A DNA stretch of 34,298 bases from the NCBI GenBank assembly GCA_016287815.1, contig JAEEWW010000017.1:1-34298 (forward strand), in the 5' to 3' direction. A program made the translations under genes and the position numbers. The stretch's first letter is position 1, and every line of letters starts with the position of its first letter. A model generated the notes under the pieces. It saw only the letters and a list, made by a program, of their open reading frames with translations. It did not search any database and was not told the DNA's origin. Below are positions 7,114-14,073 of the stretch, piece after piece. Origin of the DNA: Treponema sp. (GTDB lineage Bacteria; Spirochaetota; Spirochaetia; Treponematales; Treponemataceae).

Positions 7114-8163
7114 ATGAAACGAAAATCAATTTTTGTTATTTTTTTGACAACAATATTAATTTCAATGGGAGCAGCTGCTCCTTCGGAGAAAAGTATGAAA
7201 GCAATTGAAGGAAAAAACGGAGTTTTTGCAGTAATTGAAACAACACGTGGAGAAGTTGTTTGTGAATTGTTTTACAAGGATACTCCTTTAACAGTTACAA
7301 ATTTTGTTGGTCTTGCAGAAGGAACATTAACAGCTGCAAAAGGAAAACCATTTTACGATGGATTAAAATTTCACCGTGTAATTAAAGATTTTATGATTCA
7401 GGGTGGAGATCCTAAAGGAAACGGAACAGGCGGTCCAGGATATCAGTTCAGCGATGAGCCTGTAATCAAGTATATCTTTGATAAACCGGGAAAACTTGCT
7501 ATGGCAAATTCTGGTCCGGATACAAACGGAAGTCAGTTCTTTATTACACATGTACCGACAGACTGGCTCAATTACAAGCACACAATTTTTGGAGAAGTAG
7601 TTTCAGGCCAGGATGTTGTAGATAAAACTGCACAGGGCGATGAAATTAAGTCTGTAAAAATTATCCGTCAAGGTACAGAAGCAGAAAAGTTTACTGCAAC
7701 ACAAAAAGATTTTGATAAACTGGTTCCAGTTGCACAGAAAGCGAAGTCGGAATTTGCTGCTAAACTTAAAGAAAAAGAAAAGAAAGAATTTGAAGCTTTT
7801 GTAGCAGATTTAAATAAAGCAGAAAATGGAACTTATTATAAAGTTCTTGAAGAGGGCAAAGGAAGCGCAATAGGAAAAGGAAAATCTGTAACAGTTGAAT
7901 ATCAGGGATATCTTACAAACGGACAGATTTTTGATGCTTCTAAAGGTTTTCATCCACAGGGACATGAACCTCTTTCATTTAAAACAGGTGCCGGTCAGAT
8001 GATTCCGGGATTTGATGCAATGGTTCAAGATATGAAACTTAATGAAACGCGCAAAATGGTTATTCCGCCGCAGCTTGCATACGGAGCTTATGGTGTGCCG
8101 CAGGCAGGAATTCCTGGAAATTCTTACATCTGTTTTGATGTAAAAGTTGTAAAAATCAACTAG
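7114..8163 (+). CDS. Secreted cyclophilin-FKBP fusion peptidyl-prolyl isomerase
   Basis: Two unrelated prolyl isomerase families are joined in one 349-residue chain. A signal peptide ([22 protein letters not shown]) comes first. A cyclophilin domain follows, at about residues 36-190, with [22 protein letters not shown], then [16 protein letters not shown] and the Trp of [14 protein letters not shown] charged Lys/Glu linker (about 195-240) leads to an FKBP domain (about 250-349) with [35 protein letters not shown] and the [11 protein letters not shown] flap. Both active sites look intact. Such dual-family PPIases have been reported in Treponema denticola and some Bacteroidetes. The likely role is folding of periplasmic or outer-membrane proteins. 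I start at the ATG at 7114 because it gives a clean signal peptide; an upstream in-frame TTG at 7084 does not. Confidence 0.93.
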   Translation: MKRKSIFVIFLTTILISMGAAAPSEKSMKAIEGKNGVFAVIETTRGEVVCELFYKDTPLTVTNFVGLAEGTLTAAKGKPFYDGLKFHRVIKDFMIQGGDPKGNGTGGPGYQFSDEPVIKYIFDKPGKLAMANSGPDTNGSQFFITHVPTDWLNYKHTIFGEVVSGQDVVDKTAQGDEIKSVKIIRQGTEAEKFTATQKDFDKLVPVAQKAKSEFAAKLKEKEKKEFEAFVADLNKAENGTYYKVLEEGKGSAIGKGKSVTVEYQGYLTNGQIFDASKGFHPQGHEPLSFKTGAGQMIPGFDAMVQDMKLNETRKMVIPPQLAYGAYGVPQAGIPGNSYICFDVKVVKIN

Positions 8164-8172
8164 GAAAATAAT

Positions 8173-8652
8173 ATGAACGAAGAGCAGAAAAAAGAAATAG
8201 AAAAATTTTATGATGATTTTTCTAAAAAAGTCGGCGAAAAGGTAAATTCTTTGGAAATGGCTTGTTTAAAAGCAAGTCCGGCAGCTTTTAATGCTCTTCA
8301 TTTGAAACAAAAATCTATTAGTAATGAAATATGGGGACTTTTTGTTTTTTGCGAAAAATCCCTGTATTTTTATGTTCATGCATGGGAATCTGCTATGTCT
8401 ATGATGTTCAGGCAGGCAGTTCATGCAAGTGAACCAGAAGAACAGCTTGTAAATCTTTCTGACTTTAAAAATCTCTGTATAAAAAAACTGCCAAAGAAAT
8501 GGTATGATTTTCTTGCAGGCAGAAACTTTAAAATGTATTTTGAAATTGAAGAAAACGCAGATGTAATACAAAAGCTTTTGATTACTACTCAGCATCCTTA
8601 TGAAGAAATGTATAAAAAAATCTGTGAAATGGGAATAAAGTCAGGCGAATAA
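8173..8652 (+). CDS. Conserved-looking small protein, function unknown
   Basis: The 159-residue product has no signal peptide and no membrane segment. It starts with a charged helix (EEQKKEIEKFYDDFSKKVGEKV) and contains several aromatic residues in the middle (WGLFVFCEKSLYFYVHAWES), which suggests a small globular cytoplasmic protein. No catalytic or metal-binding motif is evident. The ATG lies 9 bp after the PPIase stop and has TAGGAAAAT in front of it, so it is probably co-transcribed with that gene. Codon use matches the neighbours, which supports it as a real gene. Confidence 0.7.
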   Translation: MNEEQKKEIEKFYDDFSKKVGEKVNSLEMACLKASPAAFNALHLKQKSISNEIWGLFVFCEKSLYFYVHAWESAMSMMFRQAVHASEPEEQLVNLSDFKNLCIKKLPKKWYDFLAGRNFKMYFEIEENADVIQKLLITTQHPYEEMYKKICEMGIKSGE

Positions 8653-8695
8653 AAATTTGCAAAAAGCCTGGAAAACGATAAAGCATAAAGAAAAT

Positions 8696-9028
8696 ATGAA
8701 AGAAATCATTATAGGAATTGTATTTATTATTGGAGCTCTGCTTTTTATAGCAGCAGGTTTTTATTTTAAATCAAAAAAATATCTTGCAGCTTTGTGCTAC
8801 GGAATTTATGACGAAAAACAGAAAAAAGCCAAAGAATTTTTTGCCAATGTAACAGGATATTTTTCTATGGCTCTTGGTTATTTGACTTTAATCTGTGGAA
8901 TTATGTTTTTTGTTTTTCCAAAAATAAAATATTATATCGCTTTAATTTACATAATCATATTTGCTGTTATGGCTATGATTTACATGTCTATTTGCGGGAA
9001 CAAAGTGCGAAGCACCAAAGGCGCTTAA
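8696..9028 (+). CDS. Small membrane protein, possibly DUF3784-like
   Basis: The 110-residue product has three hydrophobic helices: IIIGIVFIIGALLFIAAGFYF (about 4-24), a second one around YFSMALGYLTLICGIMFFVF, and a third around YYIALIYIIIFAVMAMIYM. Between the first and second lies a charged loop with KKYLAALCYGIYDEKQKKAK. The organisation resembles DUF3784-type small membrane proteins, whose function is not known. I chose the ATG at 8696; an in-frame TTG at 8657 would add 13 basic residues before the first helix. The last codons (NKVRSTKGA) run into a GC-richer stretch containing GTGCGAAGCAC, which looks like part of the dispersed repeat region downstream, so the original C-terminus may have been altered. 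Confidence 0.65.
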   Translation: MKEIIIGIVFIIGALLFIAAGFYFKSKKYLAALCYGIYDEKQKKAKEFFANVTGYFSMALGYLTLICGIMFFVFPKIKYYIALIYIIIFAVMAMIYMSICGNKVRSTKGA

Positions 9029-9058
9029 GACGGCAGAGAAACGAAACACACGTCCGCC

Positions 9059-9120
9059 GGTTTTACGAAGGCAAAATTGTAAAATTTGAGAAGCCTCGGC
9101 AGGAACGACACGTCCTAAAC
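9059..9120 (+). repeat. Dispersed hairpin repeat, degenerate copy A
   Basis: The stretch contains GGTTTTACGAAGGCAAAATT followed about 30 bp later by GGAACGACACGTCC. It resembles copy B at 30917-30970 (GAGTTTTGCGAATGCAAAACTC, then GCGAACGACGCC) in sequence and order, but its hairpin arms no longer pair perfectly. It fills the gap between two genes and is richer in GC than its surroundings. Confidence 0.5.
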
Positions 9121-9137
9121 GTAAATAAGGAAAATAA

Positions 9138-9971
9138 ATGAAATTACCAGAAAAAAAACTAGATATAAAATTAATTGCAACAGATATGGATGACACGCTT
9201 CTTGATAAAAATGCGCAGATTCCGGAAAAAAATAAAAAAGCCTTGCTGAATGCTGCAGAAAAAGGAATTTATGTTGTTTTATCTTCTGGAAGAATAAAGG
9301 CTTCATTAACTGAATTTTCAAAAACACTTGAACTAGATAAATATGAAAAAGGAAAATATATTGTTGCATTAAACGGTGCCAGAATATATGACATTTCAAC
9401 AGGAGAAACAATTTATTCTAAAAATGTAGATGGTGACGTTCTGGTAGAAGCCTTTGAAGAAGTTAAAAAATCAGGATTTTCTGCGGAAGTTTACGGCGAA
9501 AAAACAATTTACACAAATGTTGATAATGAATGGACAAGGCTGGATTCTGGCTTATGTCTGATACCGATGAAGGAAGTTCCAAATTTTAAAGAATTTTTGA
9601 AGCAGGGACATTCTAAAATGCTTATTCCGGGAAATCCTGAAAAACTTTTGGAATTAAAAGAGCGACTTGAAAAACGTTTAGGCGACCGTGCAGTAATTTT
9701 TACCAGCAAACCTTATTTTCTTGAAATAATGGCCTCTGGCTGTGGAAAGGGTGAAGCATTGGAATTTCTGGCAAAAAAATTAAATATTCCTCTTGAACAG
9801 ACAATGGCTTTTGGCGACAGTATGAATGATGAATCGATGATAAGAAAAATTTATAATTCTGTAGCCATGAAAAATGGTCTGGAATATATTCAAAATATTG
9901 CGAGATTTGTTACAAGAAAAACAAATGAAGATTGCGGAGTTGCAGATTTTATAAATACATATGTTTTATGA
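9138..9971 (+). CDS. Cof-type HAD-superfamily phosphatase
   Basis: The 277-residue product carries the HAD motifs: motif I LIATDMDDTLLD (about residues 12-23, nucleophile Asp in DMDDT), motif II SSGR, a conserved Lys in the region before residue 210, and motif III/IV FGDSMNDESMI followed by SVAMKNG. The order and the C2-type cap between motif II and III are those of the Cof/YbjI/YidA group, which dephosphorylate sugar phosphates, nucleotides or coenzyme precursors. Substrate cannot be read from sequence. The ATG at 9138 is preceded by AAGGAAAA. It converges with the methyltransferase gene, whose stop lies only 7 bp beyond. Confidence 0.9.
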   Translation: MKLPEKKLDIKLIATDMDDTLLDKNAQIPEKNKKALLNAAEKGIYVVLSSGRIKASLTEFSKTLELDKYEKGKYIVALNGARIYDISTGETIYSKNVDGDVLVEAFEEVKKSGFSAEVYGEKTIYTNVDNEWTRLDSGLCLIPMKEVPNFKEFLKQGHSKMLIPGNPEKLLELKERLEKRLGDRAVIFTSKPYFLEIMASGCGKGEALEFLAKKLNIPLEQTMAFGDSMNDESMIRKIYNSVAMKNGLEYIQNIARFVTRKTNEDCGVADFINTYVL

Positions 9972-9978
9972 CATTTTT

Positions 9979-11331
9979 TTATGACAAAATTGTCGGCTTG
10001 ATATGTAAATGGCCTGTTAAAGAATCTATGCGCTTTTGAGCTTTTTCACAGGATTCTTTATCCGTTCTGGATTTTTTTACGGCTCTTATCAATAGGTTTT
10101 TTGGAGTATGTTCCATATCAATAAATTCTAGAATCTGAACTTTGTAATTTTGTTTTTCCAGATAGTCGGCGCGAATGGCATCTGTAATAAGAGAAGAAAA
10201 ACGTTCTTTTATAAGTCCGTATTTTAGGAGCGATGAAAAAGCAGAATTTTCACTGAGCGCCGGATTTTGGTTTTTAAGCTGAGTGTTAACTTCATGCTGA
10301 CAGCATGGTACGGATAGAATTGCTTTGGCATTGTGCTTAACTGCATATTGTAATGCAAAATCTGTTGCAGTATCGCAGGCATGTAAGGTAATAATAATAT
10401 CCGGATTATCTTTATACGAATAATCTGCAATGTTGCCAATTTCAAAAGAAAGATTAGAAAAATTCATTTTATTGGCCAAAGTGTTACAGTAATTTATTAC
10501 ATCTTCTTTTAAATCAAGACCAATAATGGAAACGGGAATTTTTTTAATTTCTGTAAGGTAATAATAAACAGCGAATGTAAGATAGGATTTTCCGCAGCCA
10601 AAATCTGTAATACGAATTGGTCTGATTTGATTTGTATTTTGATTAATTAAACCATTAGGTAAAATGCTTTGTGCATCTGCATTTAATTTCTGATCATCTG
10701 AAGTGGGGCTGTCGTTGTTTTCACGTTTTACGGATTCTATAACTTCATCAATTATATCATCTATGAATTCCAGAAATCGGTTAATCTGTTTAAATTTATC
10801 ATATTTTGAAGAAATTATTTTTCCTTCAGGAGTCATAATTCCAAGCAGAATTAAAAATGGAACAGGCTGTCCTTCTGGCAGAAGGCGGCGTTTTTTACGG
10901 TTTTCTGTTGAATCTTGCAAATTTTCCGGAAGAGATTTAAATAAATTAAAAGAATTATAAGAGTTATCAGAGGAGGTTGTATACGCAGATTTTTCCTGGC
11001 CTGTAACTGTGTCAGAGATTAAATTTTTTGAATTGAGTTTTTTTGTTATCTTTGAAACATGACCTTTTTTATTTCCAAGGATAATTATTTCTTCATTTTC
11101 AGTTTTATAATTGCATTGTAAAAAAGTTTTTCCACCATGTGTTTCAATAAAAGAAAGAAGTTCAGATTCTTCAAATGATTTATGAAAGACCTGCTTATCT
11201 GTAAACATCTGCGCAAAATAAGAAATTTGTGAATTTTTATTAACAGGTTTTATTTTGATTTTTTGAAAAGGTTTTCCGAGAATTTCTGCGCAGTTTTTAG
11301 AAGGTTTAGAAAAAGTTACAGATAAAATCAT
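9979..11331 (-). CDS. SAM-dependent methyltransferase, Methyltransf_32-like
   Basis: The 450-residue product has a C-terminal class I methyltransferase domain. Motif I is ITDFGCGKSYLTFAVYYYL, followed by the acidic strand IIGLDLKEDVI, then IIITLHACDTATDFALQYAV and the hallmark SVPCCQHE. These features match the Methyltransf_32 group (also seen in GSTCD/METTL25-type proteins), thought to act on RNA or protein. Substrate is unknown. The N-terminal ~130 residues look like a separate beta-rich domain, and two low-complexity Asn/Ser-rich linkers (around residues 125-150 and 205-235) separate the parts. I start at ATG 11331, since GGGAG sits 5 nt upstream; an in-frame TTG at 11343 lacks such a site. 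It is transcribed divergently from parA across about 56 bp. Confidence 0.8.
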   Translation of the reverse strand: MILSVTFSKPSKNCAEILGKPFQKIKIKPVNKNSQISYFAQMFTDKQVFHKSFEESELLSFIETHGGKTFLQCNYKTENEEIIILGNKKGHVSKITKKLNSKNLISDTVTGQEKSAYTTSSDNSYNSFNLFKSLPENLQDSTENRKKRRLLPEGQPVPFLILLGIMTPEGKIISSKYDKFKQINRFLEFIDDIIDEVIESVKRENNDSPTSDDQKLNADAQSILPNGLINQNTNQIRPIRITDFGCGKSYLTFAVYYYLTEIKKIPVSIIGLDLKEDVINYCNTLANKMNFSNLSFEIGNIADYSYKDNPDIIITLHACDTATDFALQYAVKHNAKAILSVPCCQHEVNTQLKNQNPALSENSAFSSLLKYGLIKERFSSLITDAIRADYLEKQNYKVQILEFIDMEHTPKNLLIRAVKKSRTDKESCEKAQKRIDSLTGHLHIKPTILS

Positions 11332-11375
11332 TTTTGCTCCCAAAAAGTACTGTATACTAAATATTGCAAAAATGA

Positions 11376-11381
11376 TATACT
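11376..11381 (+). promoter_or_regulatory. Candidate -10 element of parA (near-leaderless start)
   Basis: TATACT ends 6 nt before the parA ATG at 11388. A transcript starting the usual 6-7 nt after a -10 box would begin at or next to the start codon. No purine-rich Shine-Dalgarno sequence exists in the preceding 25 nt. A second TATACT lies at 11353-11358. The -35 region is not convincing. Confidence 0.4.
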
Positions 11382-11387
11382 GAAATA

Positions 11388-12143
11388 ATGGGAAAGTGCT
11401 TTGTATTTGTAAATCAAAAAGGAGGAGTAGGAAAAACTACTTCTGCCATAAATATTGGTGCTTATATTGCTCTTACAGGAAAAAAAGTCCTGCTTGTTGA
11501 TTTTGATTCGCAGGGTAATATGTCTAGCGGTGTAGGAGTTTCTAAAGAAAAGCCTACGATTTATGAGTTACTTTCTGGCACAGCAACACCTGAACGTGTT
11601 ATTCATCATACTTCCATAAAAAATATGGATGCAATAAGTGCTTCAATTGATCTTTCTGGTGCAGCAATTGAACTTGTAGATCAGGAAAACAGAGAATATT
11701 TTTTGAAAAAAGCCCTTGCTCCTGTAAAAGATAAATATGATTTTATTTTTATAGACTGCCCGCCTTCTTTGGGTGTTTTAACATTAAACGGCCTTGCGGC
11801 TGCAGATAAAGTTCTTGTTCCAATGCAATGTGAATATTTTGCTCTTGAAGGAATAAGTCTTCTTCTTCAGACTGTAAAAAAAGTACAAAAAAGCATAAAT
11901 CCTAATCTTACAATCGGCGGAATATTTTTTACAATGTATGATTCCAGAACTAGATTAGCACAGGAAGTTGTAATGCAGGTAAAATCGTATTTTAAGGACA
12001 TTGTTTTTAATACAATTGTTCCTAGAAATGTACGCCTGTCAGAAGCACCTTCGCATGGAATGCCGATTTGCGAATATGATGAAACCTGTGCTGGTGCAAA
12101 AAGCTATGAAAGTCTTGCTAAAGAGGTGATTCGTCTTGGCTAA
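11388..12143 (+). CDS. parA: Chromosome-partitioning ATPase ParA (Soj)
   Basis: The 251-residue product starts MGKCFVFVNQKGGVGKTTSAINIG, with the deviant Walker A KGGVGKTT of the ParA/MinD family at about residues 10-19. Walker A' DFDSQGN and Walker B FIFIDCPPSLGVLTLNGL follow, and the C-terminal VPRNVRLSEAPSHG is typical of chromosomal Soj. ParA forms ATP-dependent dimers on DNA and moves or anchors ParB-parS complexes near the origin. The start is fixed by the family's N-terminus; there is no Shine-Dalgarno site. The stop overlaps the TTG start of parB. The location a few kilobases from the dnaA region is the usual one. Confidence 0.97.
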   Translation: MGKCFVFVNQKGGVGKTTSAINIGAYIALTGKKVLLVDFDSQGNMSSGVGVSKEKPTIYELLSGTATPERVIHHTSIKNMDAISASIDLSGAAIELVDQENREYFLKKALAPVKDKYDFIFIDCPPSLGVLTLNGLAAADKVLVPMQCEYFALEGISLLLQTVKKVQKSINPNLTIGGIFFTMYDSRTRLAQEVVMQVKSYFKDIVFNTIVPRNVRLSEAPSHGMPICEYDETCAGAKSYESLAKEVIRLG

Positions 12144-13092
12144 AAAAGGTGGAATGGGTTTAGGAAAAGGCCTGGATGCTTTAATGGGGCAAGCCGTTGA
12201 AGAGTATTCTGCAAGCCAAACAGAAAATTCACAGAGTACCGAAAAGGAAGGAAAGACACTTTCTTTTAATGTGCCGGAAGGCATAAGCATTGATGAGAGC
12301 GGAAAAATGTGGGTTGATCCTGCTCTTTTAAAACCAAATCCACAGCAGCCAAGACAGGAATTTTCTGCAGAAGATTTGAAGGAACTTGCAGATTCAATTA
12401 AAGAAAATGGTATTTTACAGCCGCCTTTAATAGAAGATGCAGGCGACGGAACCTTTTATATTATTGCCGGTGAGCGCAGAACCCGTGCTGCAAAGCTTGC
12501 AGGTCTTACAAAAATCCCGGTACAGCTTGGCAAGTTTAATGAAGTAAAAAAACTTGAAGTTGCACTTATTGAAAATATTCAGCGGGAAAACTTAAATCCT
12601 ATAGACGAAGCCAGAGCATATTTTAAGCTGATGGAACTTGGCGAATTAAGTCAGGATGAAGTTGCAAAACGTGTAGGAAAAAATCGTTCAACGGTAGCAA
12701 ATTCCTTGCGGCTTTTAAAATTGCCGGAAGATATACAGGCTGCGCTTATTAGTGGTCAGATTTCTGCCGGCCATGCAAGAGCAATTCTTTCTGTGGTTGA
12801 TTCAACTGAACAGAGGATTCTTTTTGGAAAAATAGTAGGCAACGGACTTTCTGTAAGGGATGCAGAACAGCTTGCAGGCGAGATGAACAATAAAGAAAAA
12901 AAGCCTGCAAAAAAAGTTGCTGCGCCAAAGACAGAAAATAAAGATCCGAATCTGCTTGAACTGGAACAGAAATTTGTTGAAGTTCTGGGAACAAAAGTTC
13001 AGATAAAAGGCGATTTAACCCGTGGTTCTATACAGATTGAATATTTTAGCAGTGACGATTTAGACAGGCTGTATTCTATTTTTGCAAAATAA
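12136..13092 (+). CDS. parB: Chromosome-partitioning protein ParB (Spo0J)
   Basis: The 318-residue product has the ParB layout: a short N-terminal segment GLGKGLDALMG used for ParA contact, a CTP-binding ParB/Srx domain with the GERRTRAA motif near residue 113 and ENIQRENLNPIDEA after it, a helix-turn-helix DNA-binding domain around LSQDEVAKRVGKNRSTVANSLRLL, and a C-terminal dimerisation region after a Lys/Ala-rich linker (about 250-275). It binds parS sites and slides as a CTP-dependent clamp. I accept the TTG at 12136 because AAGAGGTGAT lies 8 nt upstream and the gene overlaps parA by 8 bp. I found no convincing parS site in the window. Confidence 0.97.
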   Translation: MAKKGGMGLGKGLDALMGQAVEEYSASQTENSQSTEKEGKTLSFNVPEGISIDESGKMWVDPALLKPNPQQPRQEFSAEDLKELADSIKENGILQPPLIEDAGDGTFYIIAGERRTRAAKLAGLTKIPVQLGKFNEVKKLEVALIENIQRENLNPIDEARAYFKLMELGELSQDEVAKRVGKNRSTVANSLRLLKLPEDIQAALISGQISAGHARAILSVVDSTEQRILFGKIVGNGLSVRDAEQLAGEMNNKEKKPAKKVAAPKTENKDPNLLELEQKFVEVLGTKVQIKGDLTRGSIQIEYFSSDDLDRLYSIFAK

Positions 13093-13146
13093 TTTTTACA
13101 AAATAACTTTGCAAAAATTTCAGATTTTACACTTCTTTGCAATTCT

Positions 13147-13160
13147 TAACAAATTTGTTA
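13147..13160. promoter_or_regulatory. 14-bp perfect palindrome between parB and the sirtuin gene
   Basis: TAACAAATTTGTTA is fully palindromic and lies in the 104-bp gap between the convergent parB and sirtuin genes. It is too short and lacks a T-run to be a clear terminator. It could be a protein-binding site or chance in AT-rich sequence. Confidence 0.3.
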
Positions 13161-13196
13161 TTGTCAGGCACACTTATAACTACGTTGCGGAAAATC

Positions 13197-13988
13197 CTAT
13201 AACGTTACTTTTATCTGGCTTAGAATTTTTCCGATAGAATCGTGGATTACCAAAGTTGCGTTTGCATCGCTTGAAGTTGGTGTTTTATTAAGCAAAACAA
13301 GGTATCTTCCATTAAAATAATTGATTAATCCTGCGGCAGGATAAACAACAAGAGAAGTTCCGCCAATTATCAGCATATCTGCATTTGAAATTGCATTCAC
13401 GGAAGATTCTATAATTGTCTGATCAAGACCTTCTTCATACAAAACAACATCCGGTTTTATTAAACCATTGCATTCTGGACAGTGTGGAAGTTTATCGGGT
13501 GCATTTTCACTTTTAGCAATGAATTCGGCATCAAAAAATTTACCGCATCTGGTACAATAATTTCGCAGAGTGCTTCCATGAAGTTCGTAAACTATTTTGC
13601 TTCCGGCTTTTTGATGCAGCCCGTCTATATTCTGCGTTATAACGGCCTTGAGTTTTCCAGCTTTCTCAAGTTCTGCAAGTTTTAAATGAGCTGCATTTGG
13701 CTGTACATTTGGGGCAAGTAATTTTTTGCGGTAAAAACGATAAAATTCAACGGGATTTGTCTGAAAAAAGGAATGACTGATAATTGTTTCCGGCGGATAA
13801 TCCCATTCCTGATTATAAAGACCGTCCTGACTTCTAAAATCTGGAATTCCACTTTCTGTAGAAACTCCGGCACCGCCAAAAAAAACGATGTTATTGCTTG
13901 AATCAATCAGTTTTTGAAGCTGCTGTATAGAATTTTCTAAAGAGGTGTTTAAAGAATTTTCTGATGATTTAGTAAAAAATCCGAGCAT
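13197..13988 (-). CDS. Sirtuin, NAD-dependent protein deacylase
   Basis: The 263-residue product carries all sirtuin signatures: GAGVSTESGIPDFRSQDGLY (about residues 39-58) for NAD binding, TQNIDGLHQKAGS near 117, the catalytic His in YELHGSTLRNYC near 135, a four-Cys zinc site (CTRC and CPEC), and GGTSLVVYPAAGL near the C-terminus. Sirtuins remove acetyl or other acyl groups from lysines while consuming NAD. The EFYRFYRKKLL segment looks more like the Thermotoga-type deacetylases than the desuccinylase class, which is a tentative call. A 20-residue Ser/Asn-rich N-terminal extension precedes the fold. GAAGGAAGGATAA lies just before the ATG. Convergent with parB and divergent from the lipoprotein gene. 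Confidence 0.93.
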   Translation of the reverse strand: MLGFFTKSSENSLNTSLENSIQQLQKLIDSSNNIVFFGGAGVSTESGIPDFRSQDGLYNQEWDYPPETIISHSFFQTNPVEFYRFYRKKLLAPNVQPNAAHLKLAELEKAGKLKAVITQNIDGLHQKAGSKIVYELHGSTLRNYCTRCGKFFDAEFIAKSENAPDKLPHCPECNGLIKPDVVLYEEGLDQTIIESSVNAISNADMLIIGGTSLVVYPAAGLINYFNGRYLVLLNKTPTSSDANATLVIHDSIGKILSQIKVTL

Positions 13989-14073
13989 TTATCCTTCCTT
14001 CTTTATAATTTTACAGTCTAACACTTTGTAAGTAAAGCTAAGAAATAACTGTTAATTTACCGATAATCAGATT

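Noticed and set aside
10710-10735. TTTTCACGTTTTAC as a possible parS site near parAB
   Set aside because: Only one half resembles the parS consensus; the second half is not its inverse, and it lies in the coding sequence of the methyltransferase.
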